From Psychromonas aquimarina ATCC BAA-1526 (GTDB lineage: Bacteria; Pseudomonadota; Gammaproteobacteria; Enterobacterales; Psychromonadaceae), in contig NZ_AUAM01000024.1 in assembly GCF_000428725.1 (NCBI RefSeq), positions 1-64,000 of the forward strand: a DNA stretch of 64,000 nucleotides. The letters are read 5' to 3'. The notes under the pieces are model-generated. The model had not been told where the DNA came from and ran no database searches. It was given only the letters and a program-made list of their open reading frames with translations. A program made the translations under genes and the position numbers. Below are positions 8,824-19,158 of this stretch, one piece after another. Position 1 is the stretch's first letter. Each line of letters opens with the position of its first letter.

Positions 8824-10292
8824 TGGGTAAGCCAACGGGATTTTTAGAATTAGGTCGTGAACTGCCGGGTAAACTTCCGGTAGCTGAGCGTCTGAAAAAT
8901 AACAAAGAGTTTGTACAAAACGATGAGTTTGGTAAGAAAATCAGCGACCAGGCTTCACGTTGTATGGACTGTGGTGTGCCTTTCTGTCACAACGGTTGTC
9001 CGATTGGTAATATCATTCCTGAATTTAATGATGCGGTTTTCCGTGAAAGCTGGTTAGAAGCCTGGGAAATCCTAAGTTCTACTAATAACTTTCCTGAGTT
9101 CACCGGACGTGTTTGTCCGGCTCCCTGTGAAAGTTCATGTGTGCTGGGTATTAATCAGGATCCGATCACTATATGTAATATTGAAAAAACTATCGTTGAA
9201 AAAGCTTATGAACTGGGTTACGTACAGCCGAAAATACCAACGGCACGTACCGGTAAAACCATTGCCATTATCGGCAGCGGTCCAGCCGGGCTGGCGGCTG
9301 CTGAGCAGTTAAACAGTGCCGGCCATACGGTAACTGTTTACGAGCGGGATGAAAAAATCGGCGGTTTAATACGTTTTGGTATTCCAGACTTTAAACTAGG
9401 TATGGACGTTATCGATCGTAAAGTTGCGGTAATGGAAGCTGCCGGTATTAAGATGGTTGTGAATGCGCATATCGGTGTTGATTTTGATGCCAAAGAGCTG
9501 CGCAAGCAGTTTGATGTCGTGCTGCTGACCGGCGGCTCTACAGTGCCGCGTGATCTGCCGATTCCCGGCCGTGATCTTAAAGGTGTTCATTTTGCTATGG
9601 AATTCCTTAGTCAGAATAACCGTCGTGCAAATAATATGGATCTTAAAACTGAAGAAATTCATGCTCAAGATGACCATGTTATTGTTATCGGCGGCGGTGA
9701 TACCGGCTCTGACTGTGTAGGTACTTCAAACCGTCATGGCGCAGCCAGCGTGACTCAGGTGGAAATCATGCCGATTCCGCCGGAGCAGCGTACTGTGAAT
9801 ATGCCTTGGCCTTCATACCCGATGATCTTAAAAACCACTACTTCCCATGAAGAAGGCGTAGATCGTCACTGGTCTATTTTAACCAAAGAGTTCATCGGTG
9901 ATGAAAACGGCTGTGTTAAAGAGCTGGTGATTGCCGATATTGAGTGGGAAAAAGAACAGCCTGGACAGCGCCCTGGTTTTAAAGAAATTGAAGGCAGTGT
10001 ACGTACGGTTCCTTGTACAAAAGCATTTTTAGCCATGGGCTTTTTACACCCAGAGCCAGGCGGTGTTTTAGCGCAGCTTGAAATCGCTTTAGATGAGCGC
10101 GGCAATGTGGAAACAGATGATTTCCAGACCAGTCAGAAAGGTGTATTTGCCGCCGGTGATATGCGTACCGGTCAGTCACTGATTGTTCGTTGTATTAATG
10201 AAGGTCGTGAAGCGTCCCGTGCTATTGATGCATATTTAATGGGCTCTTCTAACCTGGAAGCAATGGCTGATTCATTAATGTTATCCAAGTAA
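8823..10292 (+). CDS. gltD: glutamate synthase (NADPH) small subunit
   Basis: 489 aa. An N-terminal ferredoxin-like region has two cysteine clusters (CMDCGVPFCHNGCP and CPAPCESSC) for 4Fe-4S centres. FAD and NADPH dinucleotide folds follow, marked by AIIGSGPAGLAAAEQL (about residue 150) and VIVIGGGDTGSDC (about residue 285), and then the C-terminal AAGDMRTGQSL flavin motif. It passes NADPH electrons to GltB. The start codon overlaps the gltB stop. It is full length and has no oddities. Confidence 0.97.
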   Translation: MGKPTGFLELGRELPGKLPVAERLKNNKEFVQNDEFGKKISDQASRCMDCGVPFCHNGCPIGNIIPEFNDAVFRESWLEAWEILSSTNNFPEFTGRVCPAPCESSCVLGINQDPITICNIEKTIVEKAYELGYVQPKIPTARTGKTIAIIGSGPAGLAAAEQLNSAGHTVTVYERDEKIGGLIRFGIPDFKLGMDVIDRKVAVMEAAGIKMVVNAHIGVDFDAKELRKQFDVVLLTGGSTVPRDLPIPGRDLKGVHFAMEFLSQNNRRANNMDLKTEEIHAQDDHVIVIGGGDTGSDCVGTSNRHGAASVTQVEIMPIPPEQRTVNMPWPSYPMILKTTTSHEEGVDRHWSILTKEFIGDENGCVKELVIADIEWEKEQPGQRPGFKEIEGSVRTVPCTKAFLAMGFLHPEPGGVLAQLEIALDERGNVETDDFQTSQKGVFAAGDMRTGQSLIVRCINEGREASRAIDAYLMGSSNLEAMADSLMLSK

Positions 10293-10397
10293 TATTACAA
10301 TTTATTGCTTTTTGTTTGCAGAACAATGATACAAATTGTACCTAAGTAACTGGTGGTAATAGCCTTTTATTAGTACATTGTGCATTAGTTAATAACA

Positions 10398-10435
10398 AGC
10401 CTCCTCTCTTTTTAAGAGTAGGGGGCTTTTCTTTT
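10398..10435 (+). terminator. terminator after gltBD
   Basis: Hairpin with arms AGCCTCCTCTCTT and AAGAGTAGGGGGCT (one mismatch and one bulge), then TTTTCTTTT. It separates gltD from the NhaC-type gene 20 bp further on. Confidence 0.7.
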
Positions 10436-10454
10436 AAGATACAAGGTAAAGTAA

Positions 10455-12023
10455 ATGACGTTAGTTGATTTCACAACTTCCTCTCTGTCGGTATTACCGG
10501 CATTAATTGCACTGGGTTTAGCTATCATAACCCGTCGAGTTTTAATCTCGTTAGGATTGGGTATTATCTTCGGTGCACTGCTGTTAACGGATTTCTCTCT
10601 GTTAGAGTCAGGTAAATATATCTTTAATACCGTTAAAGGTGTTGTTATTGAAGACGGCGGCATTAACAGCTGGAATATGAGTATTGTGGCATTCTTAGTA
10701 TTACTGGGAATGATGACCGCACTGCTGACACTTTCCGGCGGCACGCGCGCGTTTGCTGACTGGGCTCTGGAACATATTAAAGATAAACGCGGCGCATCTT
10801 ACCTGGCGGCGTTTTTAGGTGTATTTATCTTTATTGATGACTACTTTAACAGTTTAGCTGTCGGCTCTATTTCACGTCCGGTGACCGACAGGTTCGGTGT
10901 GTCTCGTTCAAAACTTGCTTATATTCTTGATTCTACGGCGGCACCTATGTGTATTCTAATGCCGGTTTCAAGCTGGGGGGCATACATCATGACTATTATC
11001 GGCGGTATTCTGCTTAGTCATGGTATTGCAGATTACTCTGCACTGGGCGCTTATGTGCGTCTTATCCCGATGAACTTTTATGCGCTGTTTACTCTGCTGA
11101 TGGTGTTTGCTGTTATCTGGTTTAAGCTGGATATCGGCCTGATGAAAGAGCACGAAACAAAAGCTGAAGCGCGCCTTAATAAGTCTAAGCAGGAAGAGGA
11201 AGAGCATGTTGATCTGCATGATGAATTTGGTGTTGAGGAAAGCGAGCACGGTAAGGTAAGTGATCTTATTTTCCCTATTACCAGCCTGATTTTAGCCACA
11301 CTATTTTTTATGCTGTATACGGGTAATCAGGCGTTGAGCAGCAGCGAACTGCCGTTTTCTGTATTAGGTGCCTTTGAAAATACTGATGTAGGTAAATCGC
11401 TTTGTTACGGTGCTCTGGTAGGACTGGCACTTTCTTTATTCATAGTATTCAAGCAGAAACTGGCGCCGAAGTTAATCGGCAAAGCATTGTGGATTGGTGC
11501 CCGCTCTATGTTCGGCGCAATAATTATTCTGTTCTTTGCCTGGTCAATCGGTAGTGTTATCGGTGATATGAAAACCGGTGCGTATCTGTCTTCATTAGTA
11601 CAGGGTAATATCGGTTTACACTGGCTGCCGGTAATTTTATTTGTATTGTCTGGTTTAATGGCGTTTTCAACGGGTACTTCCTGGGGAACATTCGGTATTA
11701 TGCTGCCGATTGCCGGTGATATGGCGGCTGCTTCCGACATCAGTTTAATGCTGCCTGTGTTAAGTGCGGTGTTAGCCGGTTCAGTATTCGGCGATCACTG
11801 TTCACCAATTTCAGATACAACTATTCTGTCGTCAACGGGCGCACGCTGTAAGCATATTGATCACGTTGCAACACAGCTGCCGTACGCATTATCTATGGCT
11901 GCTGTGTCTAGTGTGGGTTTTGTAGTGTTAGGCTTTAGCGGTTCTGTGCTTATGTCACTGGCTGCTTCTTTAGCTGCATTCAGTGTGGTGATCGTTATTA
12001 TGAAGATGCTGTCAAAAAGATAG
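10455..12023 (+). CDS. NhaC-family Na+/H+ antiporter
   Basis: 522 aa, about twelve hydrophobic segments, inner-membrane protein. Family features visible are FIFIDDYFNSLAVGSISRPV (about 115-135), the STAAPMCILMPVSSWGAY segment, and in the second half FSTGTSWGTFGIMLPIAG and VFGDHCSPISDTTILSS, all typical of NhaC-type antiporters. A long acidic, Lys/Glu-rich cytoplasmic loop (about 232-268) is present. Role: Na+ extrusion in exchange for protons, fitting a marine lifestyle. It lies between two terminators and so is monocistronic. Substrate preference within the family cannot be told from sequence. Confidence 0.9.
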   Translation: MTLVDFTTSSLSVLPALIALGLAIITRRVLISLGLGIIFGALLLTDFSLLESGKYIFNTVKGVVIEDGGINSWNMSIVAFLVLLGMMTALLTLSGGTRAFADWALEHIKDKRGASYLAAFLGVFIFIDDYFNSLAVGSISRPVTDRFGVSRSKLAYILDSTAAPMCILMPVSSWGAYIMTIIGGILLSHGIADYSALGAYVRLIPMNFYALFTLLMVFAVIWFKLDIGLMKEHETKAEARLNKSKQEEEEHVDLHDEFGVEESEHGKVSDLIFPITSLILATLFFMLYTGNQALSSSELPFSVLGAFENTDVGKSLCYGALVGLALSLFIVFKQKLAPKLIGKALWIGARSMFGAIIILFFAWSIGSVIGDMKTGAYLSSLVQGNIGLHWLPVILFVLSGLMAFSTGTSWGTFGIMLPIAGDMAAASDISLMLPVLSAVLAGSVFGDHCSPISDTTILSSTGARCKHIDHVATQLPYALSMAAVSSVGFVVLGFSGSVLMSLAASLAAFSVVIVIMKMLSKR

Positions 12024-12044
12024 TTCTGATAAAACTAGCCATTC

Positions 12045-12073
12045 AAAAAACCAGCCTTGTGCTGGTTTTTTTG
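12045..12073 (+). terminator. terminator after the NhaC gene
   Basis: Stem CCAGC/GCTGG with loop CTTGT, A run before and seven Ts after, about 25 bp past the NhaC-type stop codon. Confidence 0.8.
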
Positions 12074-12155
12074 TATTAAATCCCTAATACCAATTTCACT
12101 TAAGATCACGTAAACTACGCGCTTAATTTTTGACCCCTTATTTTTCAGGTGAACC

Positions 12156-13766
12156 ATGATACGTCTCAACCAAGTTAAATTACCACTAGATCACAGCGAT
12201 GATGCCTTGCAGAAATTTGTTTTAGATAAATTATCAGTTTCTAAGCAGCAGTTAGTGGATATCCATGTATTTAAACGTGGTTATGATGCGCGTAAACGTA
12301 ATGTTATTACTTTGATTTATACGCTTGATATCACACTGGAAAATGTGGGCGAAGAGAAGATATTAAAACGTTTTGAAAAAGATCAGAACGTGCGGGTTTC
12401 TCCTGATACTACCTATAAATATGTAACGCAGGCCCCTGCGGATTTAAGTGAACGCCCGGTTGTGATCGGTATGGGGCCATGCGGTTTATTTACCGGTTTA
12501 ATTCTTGCGCAGATGGGCTTTAAGCCGATTATCTTAGAGCGCGGTAAATCGGTTCATGAACGTTCCAAAGACACTTTCCGTTTCTGGCGTAAAGGTGAAT
12601 TAAACACTGAATCAAACGTACAGTTCGGCGAAGGCGGCGCGGGTACTTTCTCCGATGGTAAATTATACAGCCAGGTGAAAGATCCGGGTTTCTTAGGCCT
12701 GAAAGTTAAACAGGAATTTGTGGCTGCCGGCGCACCTGCGGAGATCATTTACGTCAGTAAACCGCATATTGGTACTTTTAAGCTGGTTACTATGGTTGAG
12801 CGTATGCGCCGTAAAATTATTGAACTAGGCGGTGAGATCCGTTTTGAAACGCGTGTTGAAGAGATCAATATAGAAGATAATCAGGTGACCGGCGTGACCC
12901 TGAACGGCGGTGAAGTGATTAATTCTAAACATGTAACACTGGCTATTGGGCATAGCGCACGTGATACGGTGCAGATGCTCCACGACAAAGGTGTGCACCT
13001 GGAAGCGCAGTCTTTCTCGGTCGGTTTCCGAATTGAACATAAACAGGCAATGATTGATAAATGCCGCTTTGGTATTAATGCCGGTCACCCTATTTTAGGT
13101 GCCGCTGACTACAAATTAGTGCATCACTGTAAAAACGGGCGCAGCGTTTATAGTTTCTGTATGTGTCCCGGCGGTGTGGTGGTTGCCGCTACCTCAGAAA
13201 AAGAAGCGGTGGTGACTAACGGCATGAGCCAGTATTCGCGCAGCGAACGTAATGCTAACAGTGCGATTGTGGTGGGTATCTCGCCAAGTGATTTTGACAA
13301 CGATCCGCTGCAGGGCATTGCACTGCAGCGCAAATTAGAGCGTAATGCTTATATCCTAGGCGGCAGTAACTATGATGCTCCTGCGCAGCGTGTAGGCGAC
13401 TTCCTAGCTGCTCAAGATGCAAAACCATTCGGCCCTATTGAGCCTTCTTACAAACCGAATGTTAAAATGACCGATTTAAGCACCAGTCTGCCTGATTTTG
13501 CCATTGATGCAATTCGTGAAGCACTGCCGGCCTTTGATAAAAAGATCCGCGGTTTTGCGACAGCCGATGCCATGCTTACCGGTGTTGAAACCCGTACCTC
13601 GTCACCGGTGCAGATAAAACGCGGCCGGGATTATCAGAGCATCAATACTAAAGGTTTATATCCAGGCGGTGAAGGTGCCGGTTATGCTGGAGGTATTTTA
13701 TCTGCAGGAATCGACGGTATTAAAATTGCTGAAGCAGTTGCTGTGGATATGCTTAAAACCTGTTAA
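12156..13766 (+). CDS. NAD(P)/FAD-dependent oxidoreductase
   Basis: 536 aa. An N-terminal domain (about residues 1-95) precedes a Rossmann FAD-binding motif VIGMGPCGLFTGLILAQMG (about 102-120), followed by FGEGGAGTFSDGKLYSQVKD, which is typical of a widespread family of uncharacterised FAD-dependent dehydrogenases. The C-terminal GEGAGYAGGILSAGIDG is the flavin-contact end of the fold. The reaction and substrate are unknown. It has its own upstream region after a terminator and faces the convergent diguanylate cyclase. Full length by comparison with family members I know; function left open. Confidence 0.85.
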   Translation: MIRLNQVKLPLDHSDDALQKFVLDKLSVSKQQLVDIHVFKRGYDARKRNVITLIYTLDITLENVGEEKILKRFEKDQNVRVSPDTTYKYVTQAPADLSERPVVIGMGPCGLFTGLILAQMGFKPIILERGKSVHERSKDTFRFWRKGELNTESNVQFGEGGAGTFSDGKLYSQVKDPGFLGLKVKQEFVAAGAPAEIIYVSKPHIGTFKLVTMVERMRRKIIELGGEIRFETRVEEINIEDNQVTGVTLNGGEVINSKHVTLAIGHSARDTVQMLHDKGVHLEAQSFSVGFRIEHKQAMIDKCRFGINAGHPILGAADYKLVHHCKNGRSVYSFCMCPGGVVVAATSEKEAVVTNGMSQYSRSERNANSAIVVGISPSDFDNDPLQGIALQRKLERNAYILGGSNYDAPAQRVGDFLAAQDAKPFGPIEPSYKPNVKMTDLSTSLPDFAIDAIREALPAFDKKIRGFATADAMLTGVETRTSSPVQIKRGRDYQSINTKGLYPGGEGAGYAGGILSAGIDGIKIAEAVAVDMLKTC

Positions 13767-13799
13767 ACCTAATAAAAACAGAATAGTTATTTCGGTTTT

Positions 13800-16085
13800 T
13801 TATAACTTTTTCTGCAGTCCGGATTTTTCTTCTTCACTGAGATCCTGATAAGAAAAATGCCGTCCTTTGCCTAAGTTTTTGGCTTTGTAAAGGGCGGTAT
13901 CGGCATGATGAATAAATTCTTCTAAACTCAGCGCATCCTGCGGCGAGATGGAAACCCCGATAGTTACACTAATGCTGATGCATTCTCCGTCAATAAACAT
14001 AGGTTTTGATATTGCATCAATTATCTTTTGCGCCGGAGTAAGTACATCAAAACGGTCGTTTACACTATTCACTATAACGGCAAATTCATCGCCGCCTAAA
14101 CGTGCGGTCAGATCTGAGCAGCGTACGGTATTGAGCAGGCGCTGAGCTACTTTCTGCAGTACTTTATCGCCCATATTATGACCCAGAGTATCGTTAACCG
14201 GTTTAAAGTTATCTAAATCAAGCAGCAGTAAACCAACACTTAACTGCAGGCGGTGTTTGACATCTAATGCATGCTGCAGTTCGCGGTTAAAATGACGCCG
14301 GTTAGCCAGATTGGTTAACGGATCGGTCAGCACCAGATGCTGGATCTCCTCTTCATCTTTTTTTCGCTGGGTTATATCGCGGATCACCGCTGTGTATTTA
14401 ATTTCACCTTGAAACTCTGACTGACCTAAAAAGACTTCAACAGGAAATGTTGTGCCGTTGGCGCGTTTAAGTAGCTGTTCCCGTCCGCTGATATCTGCGG
14501 AGCCTCGCTGGGGGGCAAAATGCTCGCTGATTATGTGCTTGTCTGCAGAGCTATGGTCTTCCTGCATAAGTACTGTAATGTTTTGATTGAACAGCTCATC
14601 TTCACTGTAACCAAGCATCATTTCAGCTGCGGTATTAATACTCTCAATATAACCATAGCGGCTGGTGGTGATAATCGCATCATGCACTGTATTTAAGATG
14701 GTATTGATTCTACGCTGACTTTCTAAGGCATTTTTTCTATCGTTATCGGCATTTTTCTGTAATTCAATTAAATGATTTGCAAGTGTTAATGCCTGATCGG
14801 TTTTCTGCTCACTTTTAGCCTGCAGCTCTTTAATCTCTTCCAGCTGCCTTAACGTCGTTAAGTTCATTTTTGTCAGTAATTTCTGGCTGCTGCGCCGTTT
14901 TCTTTCATGATGTTTAAAAATACGGATTGAGCGGATCATCTGTTTGATTTCATATATCTGATCAGGATGAAATACAACTTCCTTACGGCGGTGATAGCGG
15001 GCTTGTGAAACCATGGACTGGGTGACTTTCTGTATCGGCAGGATCACTTTCTTAAACATGATGTAACTGAAAAACAGCAGGGTAACAATGCATAAAAACA
15101 TGACTGCCTGAATGAGCTCCTTGATACCGTCCTGTATTGAATGAATCTGTTCTCCGACATTAAAAATTTTGCTTTTCAGTTCTATTTCAATGCGTTGTTC
15201 CAGTATCTTCAGTGCTTTCAGCGCTTTATTATCTAAGCTTTGCGAGTGACTAAGATCAATTATTTCACGTGCTGTCACAGGTCTCTTGAGGTTGTTTAAC
15301 AGAGCCTGATAATGGTTAATCGTCTGTTGAAAAGTATTTAATGCCAGCTCCTCTTCGGCGGCAAGGTCCATGTTTAAATACTTTTCAATATTAATAAGCA
15401 GTAAATTAATTTTCTGCTGAGCCTTAACAGCATAAGAGTTATCACCGCGTATTTGTAAATTTTTTATATGGTGGATCAGGCCGCCGTAGCCTAACTGAGC
15501 AATTATTTCAGTATACAGGCCGAATTTATCATTCTGAACAGAATAGCTTATTTTATCCTGGTGATTAATTTTTCGGTTGTTCTGCTCAAGTACACTTAAG
15601 CCGCGCAGTGCGGGCTGGTTATTAATGCTTAGAAAGGAGTCTATTTTTTTTATTGAGCTGTTTTCCTGAAACAAGGGCTGCAGCAGGTTAACTTTTTTCT
15701 GATAGTTTCTGACTACTGTCTGGATGTCGTTAAGTGCGTAACGTTCAGCATGGCTTAACTGAAAAGAAAGGTAGAGTTTTATAATGGCTTCGACCTGATG
15801 AATATCTTCTTTAATGCTCTGCAGATCTTCAGGATTATTATTAATAATGGAATTTTTTAATTTGTGGATCATTCCTCCGTAACCGAGAAAAGAGCGGATG
15901 GAATTTTCTAAATTAATTTTTTCTGACTGTTCAACCTGTACTTCATCCCACAACTGCTGAATTTTAAATACGTTATCTTTAATTGTCAGCATACTTGCCA
16001 CTTGAATCAGCGTCATTATCAGGATCAGTGAAATAAGCAGAAAACTAATGAATTTGAGAGTAATATGGCGAGATATTGAATTCAT
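13800..16085 (-). CDS. membrane-bound diguanylate cyclase with PAS domain
   Basis: 761 aa from ATG 16085, chosen because AAAGGGA lies just upstream; the longer frame to 16145 lacks such a site. Order: membrane segment (about 10-33), a long helical periplasmic sensor region (about 35-330) in which two similar halves can be seen (each with GYGGLIHxxKN-like or GYGGMIHKLKN), second membrane segment (about 333-355), coiled coil, PAS domain (about 460-580), and GGDEF domain. The active-site GGDEF is intact at about 664-668, with an inhibitory RCSD I-site five residues before. It should synthesise c-di-GMP and be feedback controlled. The sensed signal is unknown. Confidence 0.93.
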   Translation of the reverse strand: MNSISRHITLKFISFLLISLILIMTLIQVASMLTIKDNVFKIQQLWDEVQVEQSEKINLENSIRSFLGYGGMIHKLKNSIINNNPEDLQSIKEDIHQVEAIIKLYLSFQLSHAERYALNDIQTVVRNYQKKVNLLQPLFQENSSIKKIDSFLSINNQPALRGLSVLEQNNRKINHQDKISYSVQNDKFGLYTEIIAQLGYGGLIHHIKNLQIRGDNSYAVKAQQKINLLLINIEKYLNMDLAAEEELALNTFQQTINHYQALLNNLKRPVTAREIIDLSHSQSLDNKALKALKILEQRIEIELKSKIFNVGEQIHSIQDGIKELIQAVMFLCIVTLLFFSYIMFKKVILPIQKVTQSMVSQARYHRRKEVVFHPDQIYEIKQMIRSIRIFKHHERKRRSSQKLLTKMNLTTLRQLEEIKELQAKSEQKTDQALTLANHLIELQKNADNDRKNALESQRRINTILNTVHDAIITTSRYGYIESINTAAEMMLGYSEDELFNQNITVLMQEDHSSADKHIISEHFAPQRGSADISGREQLLKRANGTTFPVEVFLGQSEFQGEIKYTAVIRDITQRKKDEEEIQHLVLTDPLTNLANRRHFNRELQHALDVKHRLQLSVGLLLLDLDNFKPVNDTLGHNMGDKVLQKVAQRLLNTVRCSDLTARLGGDEFAVIVNSVNDRFDVLTPAQKIIDAISKPMFIDGECISISVTIGVSISPQDALSLEEFIHHADTALYKAKNLGKGRHFSYQDLSEEEKSGLQKKL

Positions 16086-16216
16086 AAAAATCCCTTTATG
16101 ATACGTCTTAAAAATAGTCGCTGCTATTATTTTTGTAAAACACATAAAGGGAAATCATGGTAAAAACGGCGGTTAGTTAACACTCTATTCTTTTTAATTT
16201 TAAATTAGGAATAAAT

Positions 16217-17146
16217 ATGAAAATTGTATTATTAGATGCATTAACTCTCGGGGATACGGATTTATCTGCTTTAGATAATCTTGGTCAGCTGACAACTTAC
16301 GCAACGACATCCAGTGAGCAAAGATTACAGCATATTGCCGACAGTGATGTGATTATTACTAATAAAGTTATCATTGACAAAGCTGTTATACAGGCAAATC
16401 CGCAGCTGAAATTAATCTGTATTGCAGCAACCGGGACGAATAATGTTGATCTGGCAGCCGCTATCGATGCGGGGGTGGCAGTGAAAAATGTATCGGGTTA
16501 TTCCACAGAGAGTGTCGCACAGTCAACTTTTGCAATGCTCTTTCAGTTAATACATCAAAGCCGTTATTATGATAATTACACCCAGTCAAAGGCCTGGTGT
16601 GAAAGTCCTGTTTTTACCCATATCAGCAGTCCGTTTTCAGAAATAAAAGGCAAACGCTGGGGCATTATCGGCATGGGGGCGATTGGTCAGCGGGTTGCTG
16701 AAATCGCCGGCGTGTTCGGCTGCAGTGTCTGTTATTACTCAACGTCCGGCAAAAACAGTCAGCAGCCTTACCAGCAGGCTGATTTATCTGAATTACTAAG
16801 CAGCTGCGATATTATTACTATTCATGCACCGCTTAACGGGCAGACAGAAAATCTGATTGATGAGCAGGCCTTAAAGTTAGTTCGACAAGGTACTGTTATT
16901 CTTAACTTAGGGCGCGGAGACATTATTAATGAAGCGGCTATGGCAGAGGCAATTGACGAGTATGGGATTTATCACGGTACGGATGTATTAGCTGTCGAGC
17001 CGATGGAGAGCAGTCATCCCTATTTTTCTGTTAAGCAGCAGTCACGTTTATTAATAACACCGCATACTGCCTGGGCTAGTTCTCAGGCACGTCAGACACT
17101 CGTTAAAACTATTGTTAATAATATAAACAGTTTTAATATTTCGTGA
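16217..17146 (+). CDS. D-2-hydroxyacid dehydrogenase (glycerate dehydrogenase-like)
   Basis: 309 aa, the length usual for the family. NAD-binding motif GIIGMGAIGQRVAEIAG (about 150-166) and the catalytic triad are visible: Arg in LNLGRGDIIN, Glu in DVLAVEPM, and His in TPHTAWAS. It reduces a 2-oxo acid or oxidises a D-2-hydroxy acid, with overall resemblance to HprA-type hydroxypyruvate/glycerate dehydrogenases. Substrate choice is inferred, so no symbol is given. AGGA precedes the ATG. It reads divergently from the diguanylate cyclase and ends at a strong terminator. Confidence 0.9.
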   Translation: MKIVLLDALTLGDTDLSALDNLGQLTTYATTSSEQRLQHIADSDVIITNKVIIDKAVIQANPQLKLICIAATGTNNVDLAAAIDAGVAVKNVSGYSTESVAQSTFAMLFQLIHQSRYYDNYTQSKAWCESPVFTHISSPFSEIKGKRWGIIGMGAIGQRVAEIAGVFGCSVCYYSTSGKNSQQPYQQADLSELLSSCDIITIHAPLNGQTENLIDEQALKLVRQGTVILNLGRGDIINEAAMAEAIDEYGIYHGTDVLAVEPMESSHPYFSVKQQSRLLITPHTAWASSQARQTLVKTIVNNINSFNIS

Positions 17147-17160
17147 TTAAAAATGTAAAA

Positions 17161-17192
17161 AAAAGCCCTTCAGAAAAGAGAAGGGCTTTTTT
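17161..17192 (+). terminator. strong bidirectional terminator
   Basis: Stem AAAAGCCCTTC/GAAGGGCTTTT with loop AGAAAAGA, followed by Ts. It lies between the dehydrogenase and the convergent exported-protein gene. Confidence 0.88.
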
Positions 17193-17256
17193 ACTATATT
17201 ACTTTCCGGTTGTTAAGCCGGAATAAAATTAGTTTTAATAACAATAAAGGCGGTGC

Positions 17257-18984
17257 TTATTCAGGTGCCTTGTTATTCATATATGAATCAAAAACTAATC
17301 CCTGGTCGTTGATATCAAAGCCCATTTTCATTCGTGCATCGTAATCAATTAGAAACATAGCTTCTTCCGGCATAGGTTCGCCGCTTAATTCTGCTGCTGT
17401 GACAATCGGTGCAAATGTTTTCTTAAAATCAAATGAAAAGTTATAAATACCATTTTGACTTAATTTTTCCGTGCTTAGATTTTCCGCCGCTTTTTTACCT
17501 TTTTCTCCATTATAGATAACTAAATGATTACCCTTTATGGCTAGTTTAGGTGCGATATTTAACTGTGCCGGAATTGGGAATATTCCGCCTAGTTCGACCG
17601 GCTGACTGGTGCTGCTCAGCTGAATATGCTGAAATTCAGGACTGAACATCTTCACTGAATTAAATAACAGTTCAGGGTTGTCCGAGGAGATAGTAAACAG
17701 GGCATCTAAGTTTTCAATCATGGGCTGGTCATTGATCTGGCTTATGGTGTAATCAAGTACAGCTGCACCGATTCCCTTGACACCATTAGCTACATTCGCC
17801 CCCATACTGAGCATACCGATAGATTCACCGGACTGGCTTATCTCTGCCTGCAGCTCTGCCAAAGGCGCACAGGTATAACTCGGGGTCTGCAGATCGCTCC
17901 AGATATCGGTTAGAGAGCCGGCTAACAGACTGACATCGATTCCCAGTCCCATAGCGAACACATTGTTTTCAATATCCGCGGTGTACTCTGGAATATAACC
18001 ACGAATTGTTTTTAATGCATTTAAGACTGCCTGGTTTTTGCTTTCCACTATGGTGGCCATTTCCATGGTAGATTCATTTTTATTAATATCTAAATGAGTA
18101 TAGCCAAATACCGTGCGCGGCCAGTTTTCTGCTATGCCGGCGAAGTCTGCAGCACACTCTGGTGTTTGAATGTCAGCCAGAGGCCTTTCTTCATCGAAAT
18201 AAGCTGCTAGAGAGGTAAGCTGACGAGCCAGCTGATTGCCGTCACTGGTGGTCAGGCCCTTGATGATTTCAATATGATTGATAAAAGCGAGACTTGACTG
18301 GTCAAAGTTATACTTTTTAATTGTCTGCTCAATAACACCTGAGTTTGCCAGAGAATTTTCAACCGGAGTTAAACCCAGTGCGGTGCTTAATAATGTCTGA
18401 TCATTGTAGGAAGTATTCAGAGTCAGGGTCAGCAGCCCTTTATCCTGAGCAATGATTAATTCAACTTTCTGCTCGTCTGTATCATCACTTAACTGATATG
18501 CGCGGTAGTTTACTGTCTGAAGCGTACCCTTAGTGTGGGTGAAGCCTGATTCTAATTCGCTTTTGTCTAATAGATCCCAGACAGCCTGCGGATTTTCTAC
18601 CTCAATCTTCAGTACCGGCATTAAACCTAAAGTATAAAAATAGGCACGCAGCTCTTCAGGGAAACCGAATGTTTTTATCAGCAGATCTGCATCTTTAAGA
18701 CTGTCTTGATAAGTTTTAAAAATATTCAGAAAGAAGTTAACTTTTGCTGTGCTGTCTGTATATAACTCAGCGAACATCTCATCACTGTTTGGAGTGGAAG
18801 TGACGGGAGCGGATGCAAGGTAGTCTTTGAGCGGAAATGGTTCAAGCTGTCCGGTAAAAATCGGCGTATCAGCTGGAACATAGTCGAGTACGTTATACGC
18901 AGTAGATGCGTTGTGCTGGTTTATAAAATAGGCGCCGGCGGCTCCGGCGGCTGCTACGGCTGCTATGATTAATGCTTTTTTCAA
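17257..18984 (-). CDS. exported or membrane-anchored protein of unknown function
   Basis: 575 aa starting at TTG 18984, supported by an excellent GGAGGG six bases upstream. The N-terminus is a short basic, Ala/Gly-rich hydrophobic segment (KKALIIAAVAAAGAAGAYF), so the protein is secreted or held by a signal anchor. The rest is periplasmic-type sequence beginning YVPADTPIFTGQL, reminiscent of DUF3352-like proteins, though I am not sure of the family. There are no recognisable catalytic motifs. Only two cysteines are seen (ECAADF and YTCAPL). It is flanked by terminators and appears monocistronic. Confidence 0.75.
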   Translation of the reverse strand: MKKALIIAAVAAAGAAGAYFINQHNASTAYNVLDYVPADTPIFTGQLEPFPLKDYLASAPVTSTPNSDEMFAELYTDSTAKVNFFLNIFKTYQDSLKDADLLIKTFGFPEELRAYFYTLGLMPVLKIEVENPQAVWDLLDKSELESGFTHTKGTLQTVNYRAYQLSDDTDEQKVELIIAQDKGLLTLTLNTSYNDQTLLSTALGLTPVENSLANSGVIEQTIKKYNFDQSSLAFINHIEIIKGLTTSDGNQLARQLTSLAAYFDEERPLADIQTPECAADFAGIAENWPRTVFGYTHLDINKNESTMEMATIVESKNQAVLNALKTIRGYIPEYTADIENNVFAMGLGIDVSLLAGSLTDIWSDLQTPSYTCAPLAELQAEISQSGESIGMLSMGANVANGVKGIGAAVLDYTISQINDQPMIENLDALFTISSDNPELLFNSVKMFSPEFQHIQLSSTSQPVELGGIFPIPAQLNIAPKLAIKGNHLVIYNGEKGKKAAENLSTEKLSQNGIYNFSFDFKKTFAPIVTAAELSGEPMPEEAMFLIDYDARMKMGFDINDQGLVFDSYMNNKAPE

Positions 18985-19158
18985 GTGATTCCCTCCAGTA
19001 GGTAATAGTAATGCCGGCCTGATTCTTTTATTAGCCTCTCTGCGAGCAGGGCTTGATTACGCTGCGGCAGAATTATTTTACCTAAAAGGCAGTTAATGGC
19101 TATTTAAAAGTTATATTTATATGATTTTCTATTGTGCCGTCACTATTTAAGCGCCTGT

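Noticed and set aside
12080-12110. Third copy of the ATACCAA-ended fold-back element
   Set aside because: Only a short match (AATACCAATTTCACTTAA) is seen with no opposite end nearby; at most a remnant.
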